From assembly GCA_019459455.1 (NCBI GenBank), contig JAIBEX010000009.1, forward strand, positions 186,001 through 250,000: 64,000 bases of DNA, read 5' to 3'. Within the stretch, counting starts at the first letter, position 1. The number at the start of each line of letters is the position of its first letter. A model generated the notes under the pieces. That model worked only from the letters and a program-made list of their open reading frames with translations, was not told the origin of the DNA and searched no databases. A program made the translations under genes and the position numbers. Origin of the DNA: Weeksellaceae bacterium. GTDB taxonomy: Bacteria > Bacteroidota > Bacteroidia > Flavobacteriales > Weeksellaceae. Shown here one piece after another: positions 53,080-60,307 of the stretch.

Positions 53080-53092
53080 CTATGCTTCCAAC

Positions 53093-53098
53093 AGGAGG
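53093..53098 (+). promoter_or_regulatory. Strong ribosome binding site of the methyltransferase gene
   Basis: AGGAGG with a 10-base spacer to the ATG at 53109. Strong Shine-Dalgarno sequences are rare in this phylum and I saw none of this quality upstream of the other genes here. Confidence 0.5.
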
Positions 53099-53108
53099 GA
53101 TATTAAAT

Positions 53109-53933
53109 ATGAAGTCTAAATTAAGAAAAATTCCCGCTCTAATCTCCGTTCTATTGAAGGAACCATACCTTATAAACCTGATTCTTAAAAGCAATGAGGC
53201 CGCTAAGAATAAATTTCAGCAAAAATACCCCAATATTGTTGCTTTACCCCAGGTGGAGGTAAAAGATTTGTCTGATGAGCTAATGCCGGAAACAATAGAG
53301 AGTTTTCTGATGGACGGAAGTTCACTAATTACCGATCTGCACCTGCTCATGACACTCGCCGGAAGAACAGCGTGCAACAGCTATCTGGAGATAGGCACCT
53401 GGCGCGGCGAAAGCGTATACAATGTGGCCAAACAGGTGTCGGATTGCCTCACCATCAACCTGCCAAAGGAAGAAATGAGACTTTTGGGGTTTCATGAGCA
53501 GTATATCCGTCAGCATGGAGTTCTTTCTGTTCAAAATAAAAATATTTCACATTTGGAGACCAATACCCGCACGTTCGATTTTGGGTCTCTACAGAAAAAA
53601 TTCGATCTTATATTCATTGATGGTGACCATTCCTATGACATGGTTCGCAGTGATACTGAAAAAGTTTTTAAAGACCTGATAAAAGAAAATTCAGTGGTGG
53701 TATGGCATGATTACGCATATAATCCACAAAAAATAAGATACGAAGTCTTTCAGGCTATTCTGGACGGCGTTGGTGAGGAAAACCACCGCCATCTTTACCA
53801 CGTTAAAAATACAATGTGTGCCCTTTTCTGGCGCGACGAGATCAAAACCTCCGTATATGATGCCTATGAAATTCCTGAAAAGATTTACGAAATCAGCCTA
53901 AGGGAAAAAGCCTTCAGCACCGTGCTGAAATAG
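53109..53933 (+). CDS. Class I SAM-dependent methyltransferase
   Basis: 274 residues of the Methyltransf_24 type. An N-terminal helical part (about 1-80) precedes the Rossmann core. Motif I is SYLEIGTWRGESVYN near 98-112. FDLIFIDGDHSYDMVRSDTEKVFKDL near 165-190 is the DGDHxYxxV signature of this group, and VVWHDYAYNPQKIRYEVF follows near 198. It may methylate a sugar or glycolipid, given the neighbouring glycosyltransferase and flippase, but that is inferred. Earlier in-frame ATGs from 52992 lie inside the divergent glycosyltransferase; the ATG at 53109 with its AGGAGG is the best start. Confidence 0.85.
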   Translation: MKSKLRKIPALISVLLKEPYLINLILKSNEAAKNKFQQKYPNIVALPQVEVKDLSDELMPETIESFLMDGSSLITDLHLLMTLAGRTACNSYLEIGTWRGESVYNVAKQVSDCLTINLPKEEMRLLGFHEQYIRQHGVLSVQNKNISHLETNTRTFDFGSLQKKFDLIFIDGDHSYDMVRSDTEKVFKDLIKENSVVVWHDYAYNPQKIRYEVFQAILDGVGEENHRHLYHVKNTMCALFWRDEIKTSVYDAYEIPEKIYEISLREKAFSTVLK

Positions 53934-53954
53934 CCCGCCACCCTACGATCATAT

Positions 53955-54446
53955 TCAATCAATATAAATTCCGGCCCAGCTTCTCTTCAGCGGGAGCAGG
54001 AAATCGCTTAAAAAAGCGACATAGGAATTCTTTGAAAAGTCAAAAACTTCAATATCACGCGAAATGGTGCCTTCTTTCAAGCCTTTTCTGAACTCCTGAA
54101 GTTTCACCGTCTTAATTTCACCGTTGTCCACAAAACTGGCCTTCATGCGGTCAAAGAGGCCCAATTGAAATTCCTGGTCCAGTGCCTTCATTACGCCACC
54201 CAGGGAATCAATGGAGCAGCCGGACGCGGTTTCTTTTTCCTCATCTACACAAACAACGATAAACTGGTTTTTTTCAATTTTAAAGGAGGAAGATAATGGT
54301 TTTCCGTGCGCTGCCCAACCGGCAAGGAAATCATATAGTTTTTCCATAATTAACTTACTTTCTTTGGGCGTGAAGGGACGGGATGCCGGATAAATAATCA
54401 CCCGGTAATCGTTCGTTTCCACTATGTTGGACTCTTCAATTTTCAT
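53955..54446 (-). CDS. Conserved protein of unknown function (often misnamed ABC transporter ATPase)
   Basis: 163 residues, soluble, mixed alpha/beta. No Walker A, Walker B or signature motif is visible, so it is not an ABC ATPase, although close relatives in flavobacteria carry that name in my memory of annotations. Conserved-looking segments are YRVIIYPASRPFTPKES near 13-29, KIEKNQFIVVCVDEE near 57, GCSIDSLGGVMKALDQEF near 77, and WAGIYID at the end. It is the last gene of the mlaD-Fe-S operon and overlaps the preceding small membrane gene by 11 bases. Confidence 0.8.
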   Translation of the reverse strand: MKIEESNIVETNDYRVIIYPASRPFTPKESKLIMEKLYDFLAGWAAHGKPLSSSFKIEKNQFIVVCVDEEKETASGCSIDSLGGVMKALDQEFQLGLFDRMKASFVDNGEIKTVKLQEFRKGLKEGTISRDIEVFDFSKNSYVAFLSDFLLPLKRSWAGIYID

Positions 54447-54621
54447 TTTTCTGTTTTTTGAAATTATAAAGTGTGAATATGCTTACCAAAATAACGCAAA
54501 CATTACTCGCCATGCGAAGCCAGGTCCCTTTGGGATCTTCGGTTCCCGAAAGGTCCAGGCTGTTCAGGATTAGAAGAACAATTCCTGCAATTAAGAGTAT
54601 GATGGCTACAATGCGCGGCAT
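54436..54621 (-). CDS. Small two-helix membrane protein
   Basis: 61 residues with two hydrophobic segments (about 3-20 and 36-53), an acidic loop GTEDPKGTW between them, and a basic tail FKKQKNEN. No family named. It begins one base after the stop of the CCG-domain gene and overlaps the next gene by 11 bases, so it is an integral part of the operon. Confidence 0.7.
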   Translation of the reverse strand: MPRIVAIILLIAGIVLLILNSLDLSGTEDPKGTWLRMASNVCVILVSIFTLYNFKKQKNEN

Positions 54622-54622
54622 T

Positions 54623-55408
54623 CTAAAGATCCTCAGCTTCGGCTAGAAGCTCTACGATATCCTTCACTTCAACTTCTATATTCTTGTTGAAGTGTTTCAC
54701 ACCGTCGGTCATCATGGTATTGCAGAACGGACATCCCGTTGCGATAATATTCGGGGTTTCCGCCAGCGCTTCTTCGGTTCGCTCCACATTGATATCTCTG
54801 TTGCCTTTCTCCGGCTCTTTGAACATCTGGGCTCCGCCGGCGCCGCAACAGAGACCGTTGGTTTTGCAGCGTTTCATTTCCACGAGTTCGGCGTCTAGTT
54901 TTTCCAGAAGCATACGTGGAGCTTCATATTCACCATTGCCTCTGCCAAGGTAGCAGGGATCGTGAAACGTAATCTTTTTTCCTTTGAAACTGCCGCCTTC
55001 AATCTTCAAACGTCCGTCGTCCATAAGCTGTCTCAGGAACTGGGTGTGGTGAATGACTTCATAATTGCCGCCCAGATTCGGATATTCGTTCTTTATGGTA
55101 TTGAAACAGTGCGGACAGGCCGTCACAATTTTTTTTACATCGTAAGCATTCAGGATTTCAATATTAGTGAGAGCCATCATCTGAAACACAAACTCATTTC
55201 CGGCCCGCTTGGCAGGATCTCCGGTACAGCTTTCTTCCGGCCCTAAAACCGCGAATTCAACGTTGATCTTATTCAATATCTTGCAGAACGCACGCGTGAT
55301 CTTTTTTGCACGGTCGTCAAAACTTCCGGCGCAGCCAACCCAAAACAGAACTTCGGGAGATTTACCTTCGGCAGCGTACTCTGCCATTGTTTTTATTGTG
55401 AAATCCAT
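54623..55408 (-). CDS. CCG-domain Fe-S protein (HdrB/GlcF/LutA-like)
   Basis: 261 residues with two cysteine-rich CCG-type domains. The first carries FWVGCAGSFDD near 22-32, a degenerate ESCTGDP near 60, and TACPHCFNTIKNEYP near 97. The second carries DPCYLGRGN near 147, NGLCCGAGGAQMF near 184, and TGCPFCNTMM near 227. Such domains bind a special [4Fe-4S] cluster for disulfide or hydride chemistry in heterodisulfide reductases, glycolate/lactate oxidases and ETF:quinone reductases. No flavoprotein is adjacent. It probably forms a complex with the membrane Fe-S protein encoded just upstream on the same strand. Confidence 0.88.
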   Translation of the reverse strand: MDFTIKTMAEYAAEGKSPEVLFWVGCAGSFDDRAKKITRAFCKILNKINVEFAVLGPEESCTGDPAKRAGNEFVFQMMALTNIEILNAYDVKKIVTACPHCFNTIKNEYPNLGGNYEVIHHTQFLRQLMDDGRLKIEGGSFKGKKITFHDPCYLGRGNGEYEAPRMLLEKLDAELVEMKRCKTNGLCCGAGGAQMFKEPEKGNRDINVERTEEALAETPNIIATGCPFCNTMMTDGVKHFNKNIEVEVKDIVELLAEAEDL

Positions 55409-55498
55409 TATTTAATTTGCTAATTGGTTGATTTGATGATGCGCTGCTTATTCTAAGTTCAAAAAAAAATCACATCATCCTATTTTCAAATCATCACA

Positions 55499-56827
55499 TT
55501 ATTCTGTTGCCCACTTTAAACGGTCGGCCTGGTTGTACTGCCATGGCGCAGCGTTGTTTTCCACGTTCGTCATCATGAGGTTCAGCTCCTGCGGTGCAGC
55601 CGACTGTTCCATTACCAGAAACCTCCGCATTTCCATAATGATAGATAATGGATCGATTAGTACCGGACAGGCTTCCACACATGCATTACACGTTGTGCAG
55701 GCCCATATTTCCTCTCTTTGGATATGGTCGTCCAGCAGTTTTTTGCCGTCGTCCTCAAACTTTCCGTTTTTATTGATGTTTTTGGCCACTTCCTCAATGC
55801 GGTCGCGGGTATCCATCATGATTTTCCGTGGCGAAAGTTTCTTCCCGGTAATATTTGCTGGACAAACCGCAGTACACCTTCCGCATTCCGTGCAGGAGTA
55901 GGCATTGAGCAACTGAACCTGATTGAGGTCAAAGATGTCGTTTGCTCCAAATTTTTCAGGTATTTCATTTGGATCCGCTTCAGGTGGTGCAGCATAAGGA
56001 TCTGCATTCGGGTCCATCATCAGTTTGATTTCCTTTGTGACGGATGCAAGATTGTTGAATTTTCCTTTAGGCTGAAGGTTGGCATACCACGTATTCGGGA
56101 AAGCCAGTATAATGTGAAGGTGTTTTGAATAATAAAGGTAGTTCATGAAGAACAGAATCCCCACAAAGTGAAACCACCATGCTCCTCTTTCGATCATTTG
56201 GAGTGATCCGTCGCCCAAACTTTGGAAGAGCGGAGCCAACAGGCTGGAGGATACGGGGAAACTGCCGTGCGATGCAAGAACGCCCCGCTGCTGAAGTGCC
56301 CAGTCGGAAGCATTCATGGTGAAAAAAGCCAACATAAGGGCAAATTCAATGATCAGAATCCAATTAGCATCCTGCTTTGGCCATCCGAAGAGTTCCTTCA
56401 TCGTAAGACGCTTCACTCCGTAGAAATTCCTGCGGATAAAGAAAATGACGACTGCGATAACAACAAGGATTGCCAGAATCTCAAGTGTTGCGGTGAAAAT
56501 ACTGTAAAGTGATTCTCCCAAAATTCCTGCGAGAAAACGGTGAGTTCCGAAAATCCCGTCCACAATAATTTCAAGAAGTTCTATGTTGATGATGATAAAC
56601 CCAACATAGACAAAAATATGCAGAATGGCGGCAATTGGACGTTTGCCCATCTTGCTCTGCCCCATCGCAACCTTCGCCATTGTTTTCCAGCGGTCGGCAG
56701 GGCGGTCTGTCCTGTCAATGGCACGGCCAAGTTTAATGTTTCTGTAAATTTCCTTTAAACTCTTGAAAAAAAGCCCGAAACCTACAACAAGGGCAATCAG
56801 GAAGATAATATTGTCAATATATTGCAT
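55499..56827 (-). CDS. Membrane-bound dicluster ferredoxin-like Fe-S protein (HdrE/D or EtfD-like)
   Basis: 442 residues. The N-terminal half has five to six membrane helices of the NarI/HdrE-like cytochrome b type (about 4-22, 66-84, 108-131, 156-173, 214-232). The C-terminal half has two 4Fe-4S motifs, CTECGRCTAVCPAN near 312 and CTTCNACVEACPV near 389. Fusion of a b-type membrane domain with a dicluster ferredoxin occurs in ETF:menaquinone oxidoreductase EtfD and heterodisulfide reductase HdrDE. Here the CCG part is a separate gene. Electrons would pass from a soluble partner to the quinone pool or back. Partner unknown. Confidence 0.87.
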   Translation of the reverse strand: MQYIDNIIFLIALVVGFGLFFKSLKEIYRNIKLGRAIDRTDRPADRWKTMAKVAMGQSKMGKRPIAAILHIFVYVGFIIINIELLEIIVDGIFGTHRFLAGILGESLYSIFTATLEILAILVVIAVVIFFIRRNFYGVKRLTMKELFGWPKQDANWILIIEFALMLAFFTMNASDWALQQRGVLASHGSFPVSSSLLAPLFQSLGDGSLQMIERGAWWFHFVGILFFMNYLYYSKHLHIILAFPNTWYANLQPKGKFNNLASVTKEIKLMMDPNADPYAAPPEADPNEIPEKFGANDIFDLNQVQLLNAYSCTECGRCTAVCPANITGKKLSPRKIMMDTRDRIEEVAKNINKNGKFEDDGKKLLDDHIQREEIWACTTCNACVEACPVLIDPLSIIMEMRRFLVMEQSAAPQELNLMMTNVENNAAPWQYNQADRLKWATE

Positions 56828-56840
56828 ATTGAAAAGGTGT

Positions 56841-57791
56841 TTAGTCTTTTGTATTCTTCCCGAAAACGGAGAAGTTGAGGTAACGTTTAGGGTTGGCTTT
56901 TAAATCCTCTATTAATTTGTTCAGATTGTTTGAGGCTTCGTTCAGGTTGTTGTAAAGTTCTTCGTCTTTAATCACTTTCCCAAGGGAACCTTCGCCTCTG
57001 TCTATACCTCCGATCACATTGTTCAGTTTGCTTACGGTTGCATCAAGGTTTGCAACAGTCTGGTTCAGTTTCTGGGTGTCGATGCTTTCGGCAAGACGTC
57101 CGTATTTATCCACTGCGCTGTTTGCTGAGATCATGGTAACATTCGCATTGTCCAGAACCCTTTGCAGGCGAGGGTCATTATTGGCTACCAATGCATTTGC
57201 CTGCCGCGAGGTCCCCTCAAAGGAGGCCACTGTTCTGTTCAGACTTAATAGCAAGGCACGGATCTCTGCACGGTTTTTCTCGTCCAGAACCTGATTCGCA
57301 CTGTAAGCCAGTGAATCCACTTTCTGTAGGACATCCTGCAGTTTATCCTTTACAGGTTCTACCTGCTGGCCGAGGTTGTTAATTAATGAGGGCTTGTAGT
57401 TCCCCACAAGCGTATCTCCGTCTTTGGCAACAGCTCCTTTGTAAGCCAGGTTGATGCGCATTTCCTTGGCAGCCATAATTCCGGGTTCAAAAACCTCAAC
57501 CACCGATTCCTTTGAAAAGGAAAAGTCATTGTCCACCGCGAACGCTACAACAAAATGTACGGCTCCGTTCTTATCGGTAATCGGGATGATCCTGTCCACC
57601 TGACCCACTTTCAGGCCGTTGATCGACACTTTACTTGCAGGCTCCACTCCCTCCACATTGCTGTACTTTGCGTAGAAGATGTTATCTGTTGTAAAAAGGC
57701 TTTTCCCCTTCATAAACTGAAAAATCAGTACGAAGCCCACAATAGACAGTACCGCAATCAATCCTGCTTTTATTTCTTTTGAAAATTTCAT
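56841..57791 (-). CDS. MlaD/MCE-domain protein
   Basis: 316 residues: one N-terminal helix (about 8-26), an MCE domain at about 37-115 (YAKYSNVEGVEPASKVSINGLKVGQVDRI, FSKESVVEVFEPGIMAAKEMRINL), then a long helical part with coiled coils (VNSANQVL-like heptads to about residue 300). MCE proteins form periplasmic hexamers or tubes that carry phospholipids between membranes with an MlaE/F ABC transporter. The ABC components are not in the window. It heads the operon that continues with the Fe-S genes, 13 bases apart. Confidence 0.92.
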   Translation of the reverse strand: MKFSKEIKAGLIAVLSIVGFVLIFQFMKGKSLFTTDNIFYAKYSNVEGVEPASKVSINGLKVGQVDRIIPITDKNGAVHFVVAFAVDNDFSFSKESVVEVFEPGIMAAKEMRINLAYKGAVAKDGDTLVGNYKPSLINNLGQQVEPVKDKLQDVLQKVDSLAYSANQVLDEKNRAEIRALLLSLNRTVASFEGTSRQANALVANNDPRLQRVLDNANVTMISANSAVDKYGRLAESIDTQKLNQTVANLDATVSKLNNVIGGIDRGEGSLGKVIKDEELYNNLNEASNNLNKLIEDLKANPKRYLNFSVFGKNTKD

Positions 57792-57815
57792 CTAAAAAAT
57801 ATAATTTAATCGTAG

Positions 57816-57849
57816 CAAATATAAGATATTTTATCCATCTCCTTTTCAA
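57816..57849 (-). promoter_or_regulatory. Promoter of the mlaD-Fe-S operon
   Basis: On the minus strand TTG (57847-57849), 23 bases, then TATATTTG (57816-57823). The box ends 24 bases before the mlaD ATG. Confidence 0.6.
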
Positions 57850-57860
57850 CAAAATCATTC

Positions 57861-57890
57861 CAACAAAAAAGCGGCTGGAAGGCCGCTTTT
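57861..57890 (-). terminator. Rho-independent terminator of the PpiD-like gene
   Basis: On the minus strand AAAAGCGGC and GCCGCTTTT pair perfectly (9 bp) around a 6-base loop and are followed by a T-run. It lies 10 bases past the stop at 57901. Confidence 0.9.
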
Positions 57891-57900
57891 CGTTTTATGG

Positions 57901-60051
57901 TTATGGTTGGGTAATTCCTTTGTCCCAGACCTCAATTCTGTAGTCTTTTATATCTGCATTATCCTGCAGGCTCTTCATGAAGGACTGCGTGAAGAAATTG
58001 GAATTCTGCCCGGTAATCGATTCGGTCATCTGCTTGATGTCACCGGGCTGTTTGTTCAGTGTTTCAGATTTTTTCAGAACTACATAAACGCCGGTCATAC
58101 CTTCAACCGGGTTGGATACCTTTCCTTTGGCTACTCCGAAGGCCGCACCAGCTACCCGAGGTTCCATTGCTCCAGCAAGTTGTGGATTCAAAAGATTAAC
58201 CTGCGCAGACTGTTTTGCTGTTCCAAACAGTTTTGCTACCTGATCCAGCGTTTCGGCTTTCGCAGAGGCTATTTTAGCACTGATCTTCTTGGCTGCAAGC
58301 TGATTTTTCACAATCGGTTCAATTTGCTCTCTTACAGATTCAGGATCAGCAAGACCTTTTTCCTGTCTTCCGTTCAGGATCGCAACTACGCGGTCACCGG
58401 TTCCTTCAACAACAAAAAATTCGGTATCTCCTTTCTTTCTTTTCTTATCAAAAGCCCACGCTATGATTTCTGAATCTTTTGGAGTTCCCAATCCCTGGAT
58501 TTGGCCTTCGAATCTTTTTACACTTTTCGGATTGCTGAAGTTGTAATTGCTTTTCTTGGCCATGTTTGCAAAATCATTGAAGGATTTTCCCTGAGCCTGC
58601 TGTATAAAACGTCTCGCGTTTTTATCGACCGCTGCTTCCGTTTGGTCAGACGGCATAATTGCTTTAACCACATTGGCCAGTTTATAGCCCATTGCCCCGG
58701 ACTTCTTATCTTCAATGTTGATGATATGATATCCAAAAGATGATTCCTGAACTCCTGTAGCTCCTTTCGGGTTGCTCATCAGGAAATTAAGGTAAGCAGG
58801 GTCGAATGGAGAAGCCGGAGTTACCCAACCCACACTTCCGTTTCTTTCAACCGCTCCTGGTTCATCAGAAATCTTTAACCCTTCTGCAAACGCAGCCGAA
58901 TTTCCTTTGATAACCGCATATAAACTGTCGGCAGTTTTCTTGGCCTGATCTTTCGTTCTGGTAGCAGTAGATCTTTGTGCTCCCTGATAAGAAATCAGAA
59001 TATGTTTTGAAAGTACTGAATCCGATGGCTTACGATCAAGCATCTTGGAAAGTACGTATACATTCTGCTCTTTATATGGTCCTGTAATCTGTCCCGGGGC
59101 AGCTCCTTTAACCCATTCTCTTATGGTTGGCGGCAATTCGTTTTCATTCAGATACCTGTTATCGAAAGGCATATCAGAATTCAGCATTACAAACATGGAA
59201 TCGCTGGCTGCGTTCTGAAAGTTTTCTCTAACTCCACCCTGATCCGTACCACCTGTAAGAAGATTGGTGATTTCCTTTAGTTTGGCGTCATCGTCAGCTT
59301 TACTTGCCTGGGCCGGGAAAAATACCACGCCTAAGTTCACACTTGGATCTGTTTTATAAGTATTGGGGTACTGTTTAATATAAGCGGCCAAATCCTCGGC
59401 TGTAACTTTTATCGGATTTTTCTGCAAATAGGAGGCATAGTCAACTTTTACGAAATCGATATTGGCAAGGTTATCCCGCTGCTTCATCATTTCTTCAACT
59501 TCCTTCTTGCCTGTCGTAATTCCGGCTGTGATGTTGGAAAACAACTGACGGGCCATCATACGGTACTCAATTGACCTTCGCATCTTCAGCCACTGGTTCA
59601 GCGCCTGTACTTCGCCACCGTTCTGCAGACCTTCCACCTGCTTCTTGATTTCCTGGAGTCTGAAGTTTCCTTTTTCGTCAAAATTCTGCTGGTTCTGCGC
59701 AAACATAGGATCATACTGCAGCTGACTCCAGAAAAAATCATCGGTCATTTCCAGACCCATCTTCTCGAACTGCTGTTTGATGAGCTTACTCTGCACCATC
59801 ATTTGCCATGCCTGCTCTTCCATTCCGGTAGCGGGCTGACCCTGCTGTTGCGCCTGCTGCTGCAGGACAAAGAGCTGATCGGAAAACTCTTCTCGCGTAA
59901 TTTTTTCACCATTAACCTTACCCAGGATATTTGGATCTTTTCCGAACAGTGAATCAAATGTATCCGGATTCACCAGGAATGCAAGTAATGCAAGGGCAAT
60001 GATCCCCATCAGTAAAATTGGTCGTTTTCTTATTTCGCCTAAAATTGCCAT
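57901..60051 (-). CDS. PpiD-like periplasmic peptidyl-prolyl isomerase / SurA-N chaperone
   Basis: 716 residues. One membrane helix (about 11-28, ILLMGIIALALLAFLV) anchors a large periplasmic part. A SurA-N-like helical region spans about 38-260 (EKITREEFSDQLFVLQQQAQQQG, QPATGMEEQAWQMMVQSKLI). A parvulin rotamase domain follows at about 345-450 (LSKHILISYQG, GSVGWVTPASPFDPAYLNFLM, SSFGYHIINIEDKKSG), and a C-terminal partial repeat ends at residue 716. PpiD proteins help outer-membrane and secreted proteins fold after translocation. It is divergent from lon; both deal with misfolded protein. Confidence 0.92.
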   Translation of the reverse strand: MAILGEIRKRPILLMGIIALALLAFLVNPDTFDSLFGKDPNILGKVNGEKITREEFSDQLFVLQQQAQQQGQPATGMEEQAWQMMVQSKLIKQQFEKMGLEMTDDFFWSQLQYDPMFAQNQQNFDEKGNFRLQEIKKQVEGLQNGGEVQALNQWLKMRRSIEYRMMARQLFSNITAGITTGKKEVEEMMKQRDNLANIDFVKVDYASYLQKNPIKVTAEDLAAYIKQYPNTYKTDPSVNLGVVFFPAQASKADDDAKLKEITNLLTGGTDQGGVRENFQNAASDSMFVMLNSDMPFDNRYLNENELPPTIREWVKGAAPGQITGPYKEQNVYVLSKMLDRKPSDSVLSKHILISYQGAQRSTATRTKDQAKKTADSLYAVIKGNSAAFAEGLKISDEPGAVERNGSVGWVTPASPFDPAYLNFLMSNPKGATGVQESSFGYHIINIEDKKSGAMGYKLANVVKAIMPSDQTEAAVDKNARRFIQQAQGKSFNDFANMAKKSNYNFSNPKSVKRFEGQIQGLGTPKDSEIIAWAFDKKRKKGDTEFFVVEGTGDRVVAILNGRQEKGLADPESVREQIEPIVKNQLAAKKISAKIASAKAETLDQVAKLFGTAKQSAQVNLLNPQLAGAMEPRVAGAAFGVAKGKVSNPVEGMTGVYVVLKKSETLNKQPGDIKQMTESITGQNSNFFTQSFMKSLQDNADIKDYRIEVWDKGITQP

Positions 60052-60123
60052 CGTATAGTAATGTATTTTTTATCAGTCTGCGAAAATACACATTTTTAAG
60101 AAATTATCGAAATATCGGTACAT

Positions 60124-60140
60124 ATTTGTTAAAAACAAAT
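60124..60140. repeat. Palindrome in the ppiD-lon divergent region
   Basis: ATTTGTT and AACAAAT, seven bases each, separated by three A's. A perfect inverted repeat between the two divergent genes, a candidate operator. Confidence 0.4.
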
Positions 60141-60283
60141 TTAAAACGGGCTTAAAGGAAATTTTGTCTGCATTTTCCGGGATAATTTCATTGGCATAAG
60201 AATTGGGAAATTTACTTCCAGCTTTTATCAGAGGGATTTTCCCTTAAAAAAGAAGCCTTTTATACTATGATGTTTTACTTAAA

Positions 60284-60298
60284 ATGACAGTTTGTCAT
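60284..60298. repeat. Palindrome 9 bases before the lon start
   Basis: ATGACA and TGTCAT, a perfect 6-base inverted repeat with a GTT spacer. It covers an alternative ATG at 60284, which supports the ATG at 60308 as the real start and suggests an operator near +1. Confidence 0.45.
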
Positions 60299-60307
60299 CC
60301 AAACAAA

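Noticed and set aside
52676-53119. A 147-codon frame antisense to the glycosyltransferase
   Set aside because: Overlaps the glycosyltransferase core motifs and extends over the divergent promoter region.
55409-55498. Short repeated ATCA/CATC strings between the two Fe-S genes, considered as an operator or a CRISPR-like repeat
   Set aside because: Irregular, low-complexity, no consistent spacing or palindrome.
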